Both the position numbers and the translations under genes were made by a program. 64,000 nt of DNA from Mycobacterium sp. MBM (lineage in GTDB: Bacteria > Actinomycetota > Actinomycetes > Mycobacteriales > Mycobacteriaceae). How positions within the stretch are numbered: position 1 is the first letter of the stretch; every line of letters starts with the position of its first letter. Below the pieces are notes generated by a model. The model ran no database searches and was not told where the DNA came from. It saw nothing but the letters and a program-made list of their open reading frames with translations. The DNA lies in the NCBI GenBank assembly GCA_021648845.1, contig JAKJHY010000004.1:62001-126000 (forward strand), given 5' to 3'. This document shows, one piece after another, positions 1 through 7,763 of the stretch.

Positions 1-7
1 GTAAAAT

Positions 8-21
8 TAGAACGTGTTCTA
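8..21. promoter_or_regulatory. KstR-type operator
   Basis: The sequence TAGAAC-GT-GTTCTA is an inverted repeat with 6-base arms and a 2-base spacer. It fits the mycobacterial KstR consensus (TNNAACNNGTTNNA), which represses cholesterol catabolism genes. It lies 72 bases upstream of nat, and nat belongs to the KstR-controlled hsa operon in M. tuberculosis. It may also serve a gene beyond the left edge. Confidence 0.75.
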
Positions 22-93
22 GTTTTGCACGAAACCTGGTCGCCGGTCAAAGAAACTTGACCTGAACTGCGGTTGAGGCCGTTGGATGGGTGC

Positions 94-915
94 ATGGCAC
101 CCGACACCGCCGCCTATCTCGCCCGCATCGACCATCGAAGCACGGTCGAACCCACCCTGGACACCCTGCATGCGCTGGTGGCCGGGCACAACCGGTCCAT
201 TCCGTTCGAGAACCTCGATCCGCTGATGGGGATCCCGGTGCACGACCTGAGCGCGCAGGCGTTGACGGCCAAGCTGGTGCACCGGCGCCGGGGCGGCTAT
301 TGCTACGAGAACAACGGCGTGCTCGGCTACGTGCTGGAAGACCTGGGCTACGGCGTGGACCGGCTCGCCGGGCGGGTCGTCTGGATGCAGCCACCCGGGG
401 CCCCGCAGAGCGGGCTGACCCACAACGTCCTGGCCGTCACGGTGCCCGGCGAGCAGGGCCGGTTCCTAGTCGACGTCGGCTTCGGCGGGCAGACGTTGAG
501 CTCGCCGATCCGGCTGCAGGCCGGTCCGGTACAACAGACCCGCCACGAGCCGTACCGGCTGGTCGAGCATCCGGAGGGGATGGCACTGCAGACCCGGATT
601 CACGACGATTGGCTGCCGCTCTACCAGTTCAGCCTGCGGACCCAGCCGCTCGTCGACCTGAGCATCGGCAGCTGGTACTCCTCCACCTACCCGGATGCGG
701 TGTTCGTCGTCGGACTGTCGGTCGCGCTGGTCACCGACGATGCCCGCTGGAATCTGCGCGGCCGCAACCTTGCCATCCATGCCGGGGGCGGCACCGAGAA
801 GATCCGGCTGAACTCCGCCGCCGACGTGCTCGAGCAGATCACCGGCCGGTTCGGCATCGACGTGACCGGACTCGGGGACGTCGAGGCTCGCATCGACCAG
901 GTATTGGACTCATGA
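94..915 (+). CDS. nat: Arylamine N-acetyltransferase
   Basis: Transfers acetyl or propionyl groups from acyl-CoA to arylamines and hydrazines such as isoniazid; in mycobacteria it is tied to cholesterol-derived propionyl-CoA. The protein is 273 residues from the ATG at 94. With this start the catalytic triad falls at Cys70 (RRGGYCYE), His110 (THNVL) and Asp127 (VDVGFGGQ), the canonical NAT numbering, which rejects the in-frame TTG at 73. It follows a KstR-type operator. Its last 6 bases overlap the end of the convergent acyl-CoA dehydrogenase gene. In M. tuberculosis nat sits with hsaABCD; here no hsa gene is visible, though the left neighbour is outside the window. Confidence 0.95.
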   Translation: MAPDTAAYLARIDHRSTVEPTLDTLHALVAGHNRSIPFENLDPLMGIPVHDLSAQALTAKLVHRRRGGYCYENNGVLGYVLEDLGYGVDRLAGRVVWMQPPGAPQSGLTHNVLAVTVPGEQGRFLVDVGFGGQTLSSPIRLQAGPVQQTRHEPYRLVEHPEGMALQTRIHDDWLPLYQFSLRTQPLVDLSIGSWYSSTYPDAVFVVGLSVALVTDDARWNLRGRNLAIHAGGGTEKIRLNSAADVLEQITGRFGIDVTGLGDVEARIDQVLDS

Positions 916-1893
916 CGTCGGCGAGCTGATCAGCACATCCCACGGGTCCTCGGCCTGCAGCGCCCACCGGCCCAACCGGCGGGCGTGGCGGGCGGTGCTG
1001 CCGAATTCATCGCTCCAACTGCGCGCCCGCATGGTGGCCGACCACAGTTGATGCTCGATGGTGACGCCGATCGCGCCGTGCAGTTGGTGGGCGACGGTGG
1101 TGACCGGGGTGACGGCGCGGCCGACGGCGACCTTGGCCACGGTCACCGCGTAATCGGCCCGTGGGCTGGCGAACCCGTGTTCGGCCACCGCGGCGGTCGC
1201 CAGATCGGTTGCCGCCCTTGCCTGTTCGATCTCACCAGCCATGGCGGCCAGCGAGTGCTGGACGGCCTGAAATTTGCTCAGCGGACGACCGAACTGCACC
1301 CGCTCGCTGGTATGCGCGACGGTCAGCTCCAGTGCGGCATCGAACGCGCCGATGATCTGCACGCACCGGGCCCAGGCGCCGCGGCGTACCAGCTCGTCCC
1401 CGACGGCCGAGTCCAGGCGGGTCAGCCCGTCGGTGTCGTACGCCAGGTCACCGCGCGGTTCGCCGGCGAGGTTGTGCCCGGCGGTCACCTCGGGATCGCT
1501 CAGCAGTCCGACGTATAAGCCGTCGGACTCGCGGGCCGCCAGCACCATCGCGGCGTCCGCCGGCCACGGCACATCGCGTGCGGTGCCGTCGTGCCCGATC
1601 GCGATCGTGAGCGGGCCGGCCGGAACCGGCAGTCCGGCCACGCCGGCCAGCCACCCCGCCAGCAGGTCGGTCTCGGCGATCGGCACGGCCGCGGCGTGGC
1701 GGGCCAACCCGGCCAGTACCACCGCCGATTCCCGGGGGCCGGCGTCCTGCTCGGTGGTCAGCCGGGTCAGCCCGGACTCGTCCAAGGTGTGCCACAGGTC
1801 GGCGTCGAACACCTCGGGCAGCCGGCGCTTACCGAACTGCGCGTCATAGGATCGGCGGCCGATATCGTCGACCAGCTGCTTGAGCTCATCCAT
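910..1893 (-). CDS. Acyl-CoA dehydrogenase, second subunit of a pair
   Basis: FAD-dependent acyl-CoA dehydrogenase of about 327 residues. The C-terminal part carries the usual motifs, with a RVQFGRPLSKFQAVQH segment and a LHGAIGVTIEHQL segment where FAD is bound; the N-terminal half is short and divergent. The ATG at 1893 lies 2 bases after the stop of the upstream dehydrogenase, so the two are co-translated. Paired short dehydrogenases in mycobacteria (FadE26/27, FadE28/29 and others) form alpha2-beta2 heterotetramers acting on steroid side-chain or ring CoA esters. The nearby KstR site and nat make a steroid role attractive, but the substrate is inferred. A longer upstream reading frame to 2046 overlaps the partner gene and is not supported. 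Confidence 0.85.
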   Translation of the reverse strand: MDELKQLVDDIGRRSYDAQFGKRRLPEVFDADLWHTLDESGLTRLTTEQDAGPRESAVVLAGLARHAAAVPIAETDLLAGWLAGVAGLPVPAGPLTIAIGHDGTARDVPWPADAAMVLAARESDGLYVGLLSDPEVTAGHNLAGEPRGDLAYDTDGLTRLDSAVGDELVRRGAWARCVQIIGAFDAALELTVAHTSERVQFGRPLSKFQAVQHSLAAMAGEIEQARAATDLATAAVAEHGFASPRADYAVTVAKVAVGRAVTPVTTVAHQLHGAIGVTIEHQLWSATMRARSWSDEFGSTARHARRLGRWALQAEDPWDVLISSPTS

Positions 1894-1895
1894 CG

Positions 1896-3041
1896 CTAGC
1901 GCACCCCCAGCCCACGGGCGATCACACCGCGCAGCACCTCGTTCGTCCCGCCGCGCAGCGTGAACATCGGCGAGTGCTGCCGGGCCGTGGCCAGGATCGC
2001 GCGCAGGTCCGCGTCGTCGTCGACGTAGTCCAACAGCTCGGCGCACAGCTCCACGGACTGCTGCTCGAAACGCGTCCCGAGGTCCTTCACCAGGGCGGCC
2101 CGGGTCGCCGCATCCTGGCCGTCGGACAGTGCCCGGGCCACCGACACCGAGAGCTGACGCAGTGCCATCGCCCGTCCGATCAGATCACCGACCTCGGCGG
2201 CGGTGCGATCGTCGACGTGCTGGGTGCCGAGGGCTCTGATCACCCCGAAGATCAGGATGGCGGTGGACAGGATGCGCTCGGGGCCGCTGCGTTCGAAGCC
2301 GAGCTCGGCGGTCACCTGATGCCAGCCGTCGCCGACCTCGCCCAGCACGTCGGCGTCGCCGACGGCGACATCGTCGAAGGTCACCTCGTTGAAGTGGTGG
2401 TGCCCGTCCAGCGTGACGATCGGGCTGATGGTGACGCCGGGTGAATCGAGTGTGACGATGAACTGACTGAAGCCGGCGTGCCGGTGTTCGGGGTCGAGCG
2501 GGCTGGTGCGCGCCAGCACGATCGCGAAGTGGGCGCGATGCCCGCCGCTGGTCCACACCTTGGTGCCGTTGAGCAGCCACCCGTCACCGGTACGGGTGGC
2601 GCGGGTGGCGGTCGCGGCCAGGTCGGAGCCTGCGCCGTGTTCGCTCATCCCGATCGCCGAGTACAGCCGACCCGCGGCGATCCCGGGCAGCAGCCGCCGG
2701 CGCTGTTCCTCGCTGCCGTAGCTCAACAGTGACGGCGCGACCTGGCGGTCGGCGAACCAGTGCGCGGCCACCGGTGCGCCCGCGCCCAGCAGCTCCTCGG
2801 TGACGACGTAGCGGTGCAGGAAGCCCAGCCCGTGCCCGCCGTACTCGGTGGGGATGGTCAGCCCGACGAATCCGGCGTCGGCCAACCGTTCGCTGAAACC
2901 GGCGTCCCAGCTGGTCAGCCACGAATCGATCTCGGGATGCCAGCCGAAGCGGTCCCGGTCGGCGGCCACGAACCGCCGCACCCTCACCCGGAGGTCGGCC
3001 AGATCACCGTCGTTGGCGCACAGCGCATCGAATTCACTCAC
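1896..3041 (-). CDS. Acyl-CoA dehydrogenase, first subunit of a pair
   Basis: A 381-residue acyl-CoA dehydrogenase from a GTG at 3041. Visible motifs are an ITIP-like TIPTEYGGHGLG segment near residue 60, SEHGAGSDLAATATRA in the middle domain, TGDGWLLNGTKVWTSGG, and a C-terminal RGGTNEVLRGVIARGLG. These are the FAD and substrate-binding landmarks of the family. It is the promoter-proximal gene of a two-gene operon with the shorter dehydrogenase 2 bases downstream, suggesting a heteromeric enzyme. The 79-base divergent gap to the AraC-like regulator gives a likely regulator-target pair. No KstR palindrome is visible in that gap. Specific FadE number not assigned. Confidence 0.88.
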   Translation of the reverse strand: MSEFDALCANDGDLADLRVRVRRFVAADRDRFGWHPEIDSWLTSWDAGFSERLADAGFVGLTIPTEYGGHGLGFLHRYVVTEELLGAGAPVAAHWFADRQVAPSLLSYGSEEQRRRLLPGIAAGRLYSAIGMSEHGAGSDLAATATRATRTGDGWLLNGTKVWTSGGHRAHFAIVLARTSPLDPEHRHAGFSQFIVTLDSPGVTISPIVTLDGHHHFNEVTFDDVAVGDADVLGEVGDGWHQVTAELGFERSGPERILSTAILIFGVIRALGTQHVDDRTAAEVGDLIGRAMALRQLSVSVARALSDGQDAATRAALVKDLGTRFEQQSVELCAELLDYVDDDADLRAILATARQHSPMFTLRGGTNEVLRGVIARGLGVR

Positions 3042-3106
3042 CGAGTCCGGAGTCTAGTTCTTGCGGTCGAGCAGGAAATGTCATGTCGCCGGCCGGGGGT
3101 TGCCGC

Positions 3107-3112
3107 GATACT
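3107..3112 (+). promoter_or_regulatory. Probable -10 of a leaderless promoter
   Basis: GATACT ends 8 bases before the GTG at 3121, and no Shine-Dalgarno sequence precedes that codon. This is the geometry of mycobacterial leaderless transcripts. Confidence 0.4.
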
Positions 3113-3120
3113 TCCAAGCT

Positions 3121-4035
3121 GTGAGTGTTCAGCCGAATGGGCCGCGCCGGGACCGGCTCCGCGAGCTCCTCGACTCGGTGGTGGACAGCGCGAACACCGA
3201 TGTGGCCGGCATGGCGCGCAGCAGCTTCGCCTCGGAGTTCCACTTCTCCCGGGAGGTCAGCCGGCTCACCGGCGAGCCCCCGGCCGCGTTGCGCCGCCGG
3301 GTGATGCTGGAGCGGGCGGCCTGGCGGCTGCAGCGCGGGGAAGGGGTGGCCGCGGTGGCGCTCGACGAGGGATGGTCGGCACCGGAGGTGTTCTCCCGGG
3401 CGTTCCGGCGCGCGTTCGGGGTGCCGCCGTCGCAGGCCACCGACGTCGGTTTCCGGCTGCCCGCACCCAATGGAGTGCATTTCCACCCGCCGGAGTCGCT
3501 GTGGCTGGACAGTCCCGGGGATGCGCAGCGCCCCGACATCTCGCTACTGATGATCGCGCACGATATCGCCGATACCGCGGCGCTCATCGGAGCCGCCACC
3601 GCGCTGACGGAATTGCAATGGGCCGAGCCGATTTCGCCGGGGCAGGTGATTCTGGACTGGGACGGTGAGGAAGCCAGCGTGGCCGCGGTGCTGGATGCGC
3701 TGGTGTGGACCAAGGAGGTGTGGCTGGCCAGTATCGAGGGGCGTGACCAACCCGTCCGTCCCGGTATCCGACCGGCCCGACGCCTGGCCGCGGACCACGA
3801 GGAGATTTCGGCGCGCTGGACGGCGATGGTGCGCGACTACGGCGAGCAGGGCCGGCTGGCCGATACCGTGATCGACGCGCTGTGTGATCCGCCCGAGTCC
3901 TTCCAGCTGTACGGCATCATCGCGCACGTCCTCACCTACTCGGCACACCGGCGGGAAGTGGTGCGCGCCATGCTGATCCGCCAGGGCATCGAGGTGCACC
4001 GCGGCGACCCACTCGAATGGATGCGAAGGGACTGA
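3121..4035 (+). CDS. AraC-type HTH regulator with DinB-like C-terminal domain
   Basis: About 304 residues. The N-terminal third has an AraC/XylS double helix-turn-helix pattern: FHFSREVSRLTGEPPAALRRR, then VAAVALDEGWSAPEVFSRAF followed by FGVPPSQ. The rest (about residues 140-300) has a DinB/YfiT-like four-helix look, with DALVWTKEVWLA, IIAHVLTYSAHRREVVRAML and a conserved His in the last helix. Such fusions are small-molecule or stress responsive regulators in actinobacteria. The GTG at 3121 is preferred over TTG at 3061 because a -10 element lies just upstream. The DHFR-like reductase starts 18 bases after its stop, so the two are probably one transcript. Ligand unknown. Confidence 0.8.
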   Translation: MSVQPNGPRRDRLRELLDSVVDSANTDVAGMARSSFASEFHFSREVSRLTGEPPAALRRRVMLERAAWRLQRGEGVAAVALDEGWSAPEVFSRAFRRAFGVPPSQATDVGFRLPAPNGVHFHPPESLWLDSPGDAQRPDISLLMIAHDIADTAALIGAATALTELQWAEPISPGQVILDWDGEEASVAAVLDALVWTKEVWLASIEGRDQPVRPGIRPARRLAADHEEISARWTAMVRDYGEQGRLADTVIDALCDPPESFQLYGIIAHVLTYSAHRREVVRAMLIRQGIEVHRGDPLEWMRRD

Positions 4036-4053
4036 CATGGCAGAGGGCACGAA

Positions 4054-4578
4054 ATGAAGACGATCTACTTCACCGCCGCCACGTTGGACGGCTTCATCGT
4101 CGATGACGCGGACAGCTTGGACTGGCTGGTGACCCGCGATTTCGATCCGCACGGCCCGTTCGGCTACGAGGCCTTCGTCGCCGATGTCGGCGCGCTGGTC
4201 ATGGGGTCGTCCACATACGAGTGGATTGTGAAAAATCAACCGGGCCAATGGATGTACTCACAGCCCAGCTGGGTTCTGACCAGCAGGCCGGCAATCGTGG
4301 CGGATGGGCACCCGGTGCAGGTGTTCGACGGTCCGGTATCGGTGCTGCACGAGACGCTGCGGGCCGCTGCGGGAGACAAGGACGTCTGGGTGGTCGGTGG
4401 CGGCGCGACCGCCGCACAGTTCGTCGCGGCGGGCCTCATCGACGAGATGGTGGTCACCTACGCGCCATGCACGCTGGGCGCCGGGGCGCGGCTACTGCCG
4501 ATGCGCTCGGAGTGGGAGCTGATCGAGGTGGGCCGCAACGGCGAATTCGTCTGTGCGCGCTGGCGCACAGCCGGCTAA
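4054..4578 (+). CDS. Dihydrofolate reductase/RibD C-terminal domain protein
   Basis: A 174-residue NADPH-dependent reductase of the RibD_C/DHFR-like family. The start MKTIYFTAATLDGFIVD, the MGSSTYEW segment and the VVGGGATAAQFVAAGLIDEM segment are typical of this family. The true substrate is rarely known; members are often called dihydrofolate reductase family protein, without proven DHFR activity. It follows the AraC-like regulator closely and is likely its operon partner. Its TAA stop overlaps the stop of a small ORF on the other strand by 4 bases. Confidence 0.82.
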   Translation: MKTIYFTAATLDGFIVDDADSLDWLVTRDFDPHGPFGYEAFVADVGALVMGSSTYEWIVKNQPGQWMYSQPSWVLTSRPAIVADGHPVQVFDGPVSVLHETLRAAAGDKDVWVVGGGATAAQFVAAGLIDEMVVTYAPCTLGAGARLLPMRSEWELIEVGRNGEFVCARWRTAG

Positions 4579-4697
4579 GCCGCGCGGGAGAACCGCAATT
4601 GCTTGTTCAACCGATTGAGAAGTTCCACGGGGCGCGGACGATCCCCCAGGTGCCGGGTGAATCGACGGCCGGCGACGTTGAGCTCGATGAGCAACAT
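4575..4697 (-). CDS. Small basic hypothetical protein, 40 residues
   Basis: An open frame of 40 codons from ATG at 4697 to TAG, starting MLLIELNVAGRRF and ending QLRFSRAA. AGGAGG lies 7 bases upstream of the ATG, a near-perfect Shine-Dalgarno sequence, which is the main support. A TATGCT hexamer at 4725-4730 on the minus strand could be a -10. The product is rich in Arg and Leu and has no domain I recognise. It faces the DHFR-like gene tail to tail, with a 4-base stop overlap. Coding status is inferred from the ribosome binding site only. Confidence 0.5.
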   Translation of the reverse strand: MLLIELNVAGRRFTRHLGDRPRPVELLNRLNKQLRFSRAA

Positions 4698-4863
4698 CGG
4701 TGCCCCTCCTAGTCTGTGAGTTCAAGCATAAGGAATGAACGCCGCGGTCGGCATTCGATATTCCGGCATATCCGCAGGTCGCTGGTGAACAACTGATGAA
4801 CACCTGACGCGCCGCGGCGCTCCCAGCTATCCGAATCGTCGGGACGTGAGCCGATTGCCGGAT

Positions 4864-4869
4864 TATTCT
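4864..4869 (+). promoter_or_regulatory. Probable -10 of a leaderless promoter for the FadE5 paralogue
   Basis: TATTCT ends 6 bases before the ATG at 4876, and no ribosome binding site is present. This places the likely transcription start on the A of the ATG. Confidence 0.45.
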
Positions 4870-4875
4870 CACCCC

Positions 4876-6711
4876 ATGGGGCACTACATTTCCAATGTCC
4901 GCGATGTCGAGTTCAACCTGTTCGAGGCGCTGAGCATCGATAAGGCGCTGGCGACCGGCGAATTCGGCGATCTCGACGGCGACTCGGTGCGGGAGATGCT
5001 CAGCGAAGCCGCCAGGCTCGCCGAGGGGCCGCTCGCCGAGCCCTTCGCCGAAACCGACCGCAACCCGCCCACTTTCGACCCGTCGAGACACACCGTCAGC
5101 TACCCGGAGCCGTTCAAGGCCGCGCTGCGCGCCTGGCAGGACGGCGAGTGGTTCCGGGTGGGACTGAGCGAGGAGGTCGGTGGTCTTCCGGCGCCGGCCA
5201 TCCTGACCTGGGCCATCAGTGAGTTTGCCCTCGGCGCACAGCCCGCCGCCTATATCTGTCACTCGGGGCCGGTGCTCTCCGACATCATCTACGGCCTCGG
5301 CAACGAACAGCAACGGCACTGGGCGACGCTGATGGCCGAGCGCAACTGGGGCGGCACCATGGTGCTGACCGAACCCGACGCGGGCTCGGATGTCGGTGCC
5401 GGCCGTACCAAGGCCGTCGAGCAGCCCGACGGTTCGTGGCACCTCGAGGGGGTCAAACGGTTCATCACCAACGGCGACACCGGCGACGTCTACGAGAACA
5501 TCGTGCACGCGGTGCTGGCCCGTCCGGCGGGCGCGGGCCCGGGCACCAAGGGGCTGTCGCTGTTCTTCGTGCCGAAATTCCTGTTCGATCCGCAGACCGG
5601 TGAGATCGGAGAACGCAACGGGGTTTTCGTGACGAACCTCGAGCACAAGATGGGGCTCAAGGCGTCGGCCACCTGTGAGCTGACCTTCGGTCAGCACGGC
5701 ACGCCCGCAGTGGGCTGGCTGGTGGGCGATGAGCACAGCGGCATCGCCCAAATGTTCAAGATCATCGAATATGCGCGAATGATGGTTGGCACCAAGGCGA
5801 TTGCCACACTATCCACGGGATATCTGAATGCCCTGGAGTACGCCAAGTCTCGTGTGCAGGGCGCCGATCTGACCCAGATGACCGACAAGACCGCGCCGCG
5901 GGTGACGATCCTGCATCACCCGGATGTGCGTCGGTCGCTGCTGACGCAGAAGGCGTACGCCGAAGGGCTGCGCGCGCTGTACCTCTACACCGCCGCGCAC
6001 CAGGACCCCACCGTGGCGGCCATCGTCTCCGGCGCGGACCCACACACCGCCGAACGCGTCAACGACCTGCTGTTACCGATCGTCAAGGGGTTCGGCTCCG
6101 AGACCGCCTACCGGTATCTGACGGACTCGCTGCAGACCTTCGGTGGCTCCGGCTACCTGCAGGACTATCCGATCGAGCAGTACATCCGCGACGCCAAGAT
6201 CGACTCGCTCTACGAGGGCACCACCGCGATCCAGGCGCAGGACTTCTTCTTCCGCAAGATCGCCCGCGATCAGGGCGCGGCGCTGTCCCATCTGCTCGGC
6301 CAGATTCAGGCCTTCCTGGACAAGGACTCGGCGCGGCCCGAGATCGCCGACGGCAGAGCGGCGTTGGCCACCGCCGTGGGGGATGCCTCCGGTATGGTCG
6401 GTGCGCTCACCGGATATCTGCTGGCCTCCCAGCAGGACCCCCGCGAGTTGTACCGGGTGGGACTGGCCTCGGTGCCGTTCCTGATGGCGATCGGCGATCT
6501 GCTGATCGGTTGGCTGCTGCTGGAGCACGCCGAGATCGCGCTCGCGGCGCTCGACGGTGGGGCACCGGATCGTGACCGGGCGTTCTACCAGGGCAAGGTC
6601 GGCGCAGCCGAGTTCTTCGCCCGGCACATCCTGCCGCGGCTGTCCGCGGACCGTGCCGTCATCGAGTCGATGCAGCTCGGTGCGATGGACTTGCCGGAGG
6701 CGGCGTTCTGA
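4876..6711 (+). CDS. Acyl-CoA dehydrogenase, FadE5 paralogue
   Basis: A 611-residue acyl-CoA dehydrogenase with the same length and layout as FadE5. The first step of beta-oxidation is expected: FAD-dependent desaturation of acyl-CoA. Starting at ATG 4876 ([10 protein letters not shown]), it aligns end to end with the FadE5 copy in this window and places the catalytic base at Glu447 ([11 protein letters not shown]), the same position as in FadE5. The middle-domain motif [18 protein letters not shown] and the C-terminal LPEAAF are shared. An in-frame ATG at 4846 would add 10 residues not found in FadE5. It is monocistronic and ends in a strong palindrome. Chain-length preference relative to FadE5 is unknown. 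Confidence 0.92.
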   Translation: MGHYISNVRDVEFNLFEALSIDKALATGEFGDLDGDSVREMLSEAARLAEGPLAEPFAETDRNPPTFDPSRHTVSYPEPFKAALRAWQDGEWFRVGLSEEVGGLPAPAILTWAISEFALGAQPAAYICHSGPVLSDIIYGLGNEQQRHWATLMAERNWGGTMVLTEPDAGSDVGAGRTKAVEQPDGSWHLEGVKRFITNGDTGDVYENIVHAVLARPAGAGPGTKGLSLFFVPKFLFDPQTGEIGERNGVFVTNLEHKMGLKASATCELTFGQHGTPAVGWLVGDEHSGIAQMFKIIEYARMMVGTKAIATLSTGYLNALEYAKSRVQGADLTQMTDKTAPRVTILHHPDVRRSLLTQKAYAEGLRALYLYTAAHQDPTVAAIVSGADPHTAERVNDLLLPIVKGFGSETAYRYLTDSLQTFGGSGYLQDYPIEQYIRDAKIDSLYEGTTAIQAQDFFFRKIARDQGAALSHLLGQIQAFLDKDSARPEIADGRAALATAVGDASGMVGALTGYLLASQQDPRELYRVGLASVPFLMAIGDLLIGWLLLEHAEIALAALDGGAPDRDRAFYQGKVGAAEFFARHILPRLSADRAVIESMQLGAMDLPEAAF

Positions 6712-6717
6712 TCTTGC

Positions 6718-6778
6718 GGCGAAACACGCGTACCCGTCGCAAAATCTGAGCGACGACGACGGGTACGCGAGTTTCGCC
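6718..6778. repeat. Palindromic element, family II, copy 1
   Basis: Two 22-base arms (6718-6739 and 6757-6778) are complementary except for one mismatch, with a 17-base loop. It fills the gap between two convergent genes and could end transcription from both sides, although no T-run follows. The right arm shares 19 identical bases (CGGGTACGCGAGTTTCGCC) with the element at 31347-31423. Confidence 0.75.
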
Positions 6779-6787
6779 GAACGGGGA

Positions 6788-7591
6788 TCAGCGGATCGAC
6801 ACCAGCTGGCTAACCGAATCCTGCGGCAGGTCACCGTCGACGACGGCGGTCACCGTCGCGTTGTTCAAGGTGATCGAGCCCTTGTGGTTGTCCAGGAACG
6901 CCGTATCGGCGGCATCGCGGCCGGTAGCAATGCGCACCATCGCCTGCCGGGGAGCCAGGCAGGTCGCATCGACCACGCGCCACTGCCCCTCGACGAAGGC
7001 CTCGGCGACGGCGTGGAAGTCCATCGGCGAGCACCCGGGTGCGTACACCGCGACCAATCGCGCCGGCACGTTCACCGCGCGCAGCAACGCCACCACCAGA
7101 TGCGCGTAGTCGCGGCACACGCCGGCCCCGGCCAACAGGGTGTCCGCGGCTCCGTCAATCGGGTCGCTGGAGCCCGGCACGTAGCTCAGCCGGGTCCCCA
7201 CCCACGAGGACACCTTCTCCAGCAGCGTCGCCGAGTCGGCGTACTGCCCGAATTCGGTTGCGGCGAAACCGAAGAACTTGTCCGCCTCGGCGTATCTGCT
7301 GGGGCGCAGATAGGTGGAGAGATCCACGTCGACCACCGGTGCCGGGTCGGCCTGACCGAGCACGGTGGCGGCGTAGTCGACCTTGAGATTGCCTACCGGT
7401 GCATCGAAGATGTGGATACGGGAACCGTGCGCGCCGGACATCTCGCGCGCCTGGATCTCCTTGCCGTCCAACAGGAACGACAGTGTTTCGGTGACCGCGG
7501 CACCGGGGTGCGGCGCCACGGCGATCTGGAACTCGAGGGTGGTCGGCGCGGTGATGTCCACGTCCAGTTCGGCTCTCACGTCACGCTTCAT
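6788..7591 (-). CDS. Transglutaminase-like cysteine protease family protein
   Basis: A 267-residue protein with an N-terminal beta-rich domain (bacterial transglutaminase-like N-terminal type) and a C-terminal papain-like transglutaminase core. The triad is visible as Cys159 (GAGVCRDYAHL), His193 (MDFHAVAEA) and Asp208 (RVVDATCLAP). Such actinobacterial proteins are cytoplasmic predicted proteases or amidases with unknown substrates. The ATG at 7591 (MKRDVRAELDV) is chosen because the longer upstream frame runs through a terminator hairpin and the aldehyde dehydrogenase gene. It stands alone, with a terminator-like hairpin on its upstream side and a palindrome on its downstream side. Confidence 0.85.
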   Translation of the reverse strand: MKRDVRAELDVDITAPTTLEFQIAVAPHPGAAVTETLSFLLDGKEIQAREMSGAHGSRIHIFDAPVGNLKVDYAATVLGQADPAPVVDVDLSTYLRPSRYAEADKFFGFAATEFGQYADSATLLEKVSSWVGTRLSYVPGSSDPIDGAADTLLAGAGVCRDYAHLVVALLRAVNVPARLVAVYAPGCSPMDFHAVAEAFVEGQWRVVDATCLAPRQAMVRIATGRDAADTAFLDNHKGSITLNNATVTAVVDGDLPQDSVSQLVSIR

Positions 7592-7700
7592 GTTCTGGTG
7601 CTTTCCGTTGTAAGTCTGACGGCGATGTCTACCCGATGCGCTGACCAGCGAAACTGTGATCCGCAGCGCACCGCACCCCCGACTGCCCCGGCACACGCAA

Positions 7701-7734
7701 ATGGCCCCAAAACCATCGCTGGTTCTGGGGCCAT
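7701..7734 (-). terminator. Hairpin terminator after the aldehyde dehydrogenase gene
   Basis: Arms of 14 bases (7701-7714 and 7721-7734, ATGGCCCC core) pair with one mismatch around a 6-base loop. On the minus strand it lies about 30 bases after the aldehyde dehydrogenase stop and is followed by a short TTTG run. The rest of the 172-base gap shows nothing else clear. Confidence 0.65.
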
Positions 7735-7763
7735 CTACGTCTGCACGCGCAGAAAAGGGTGAG

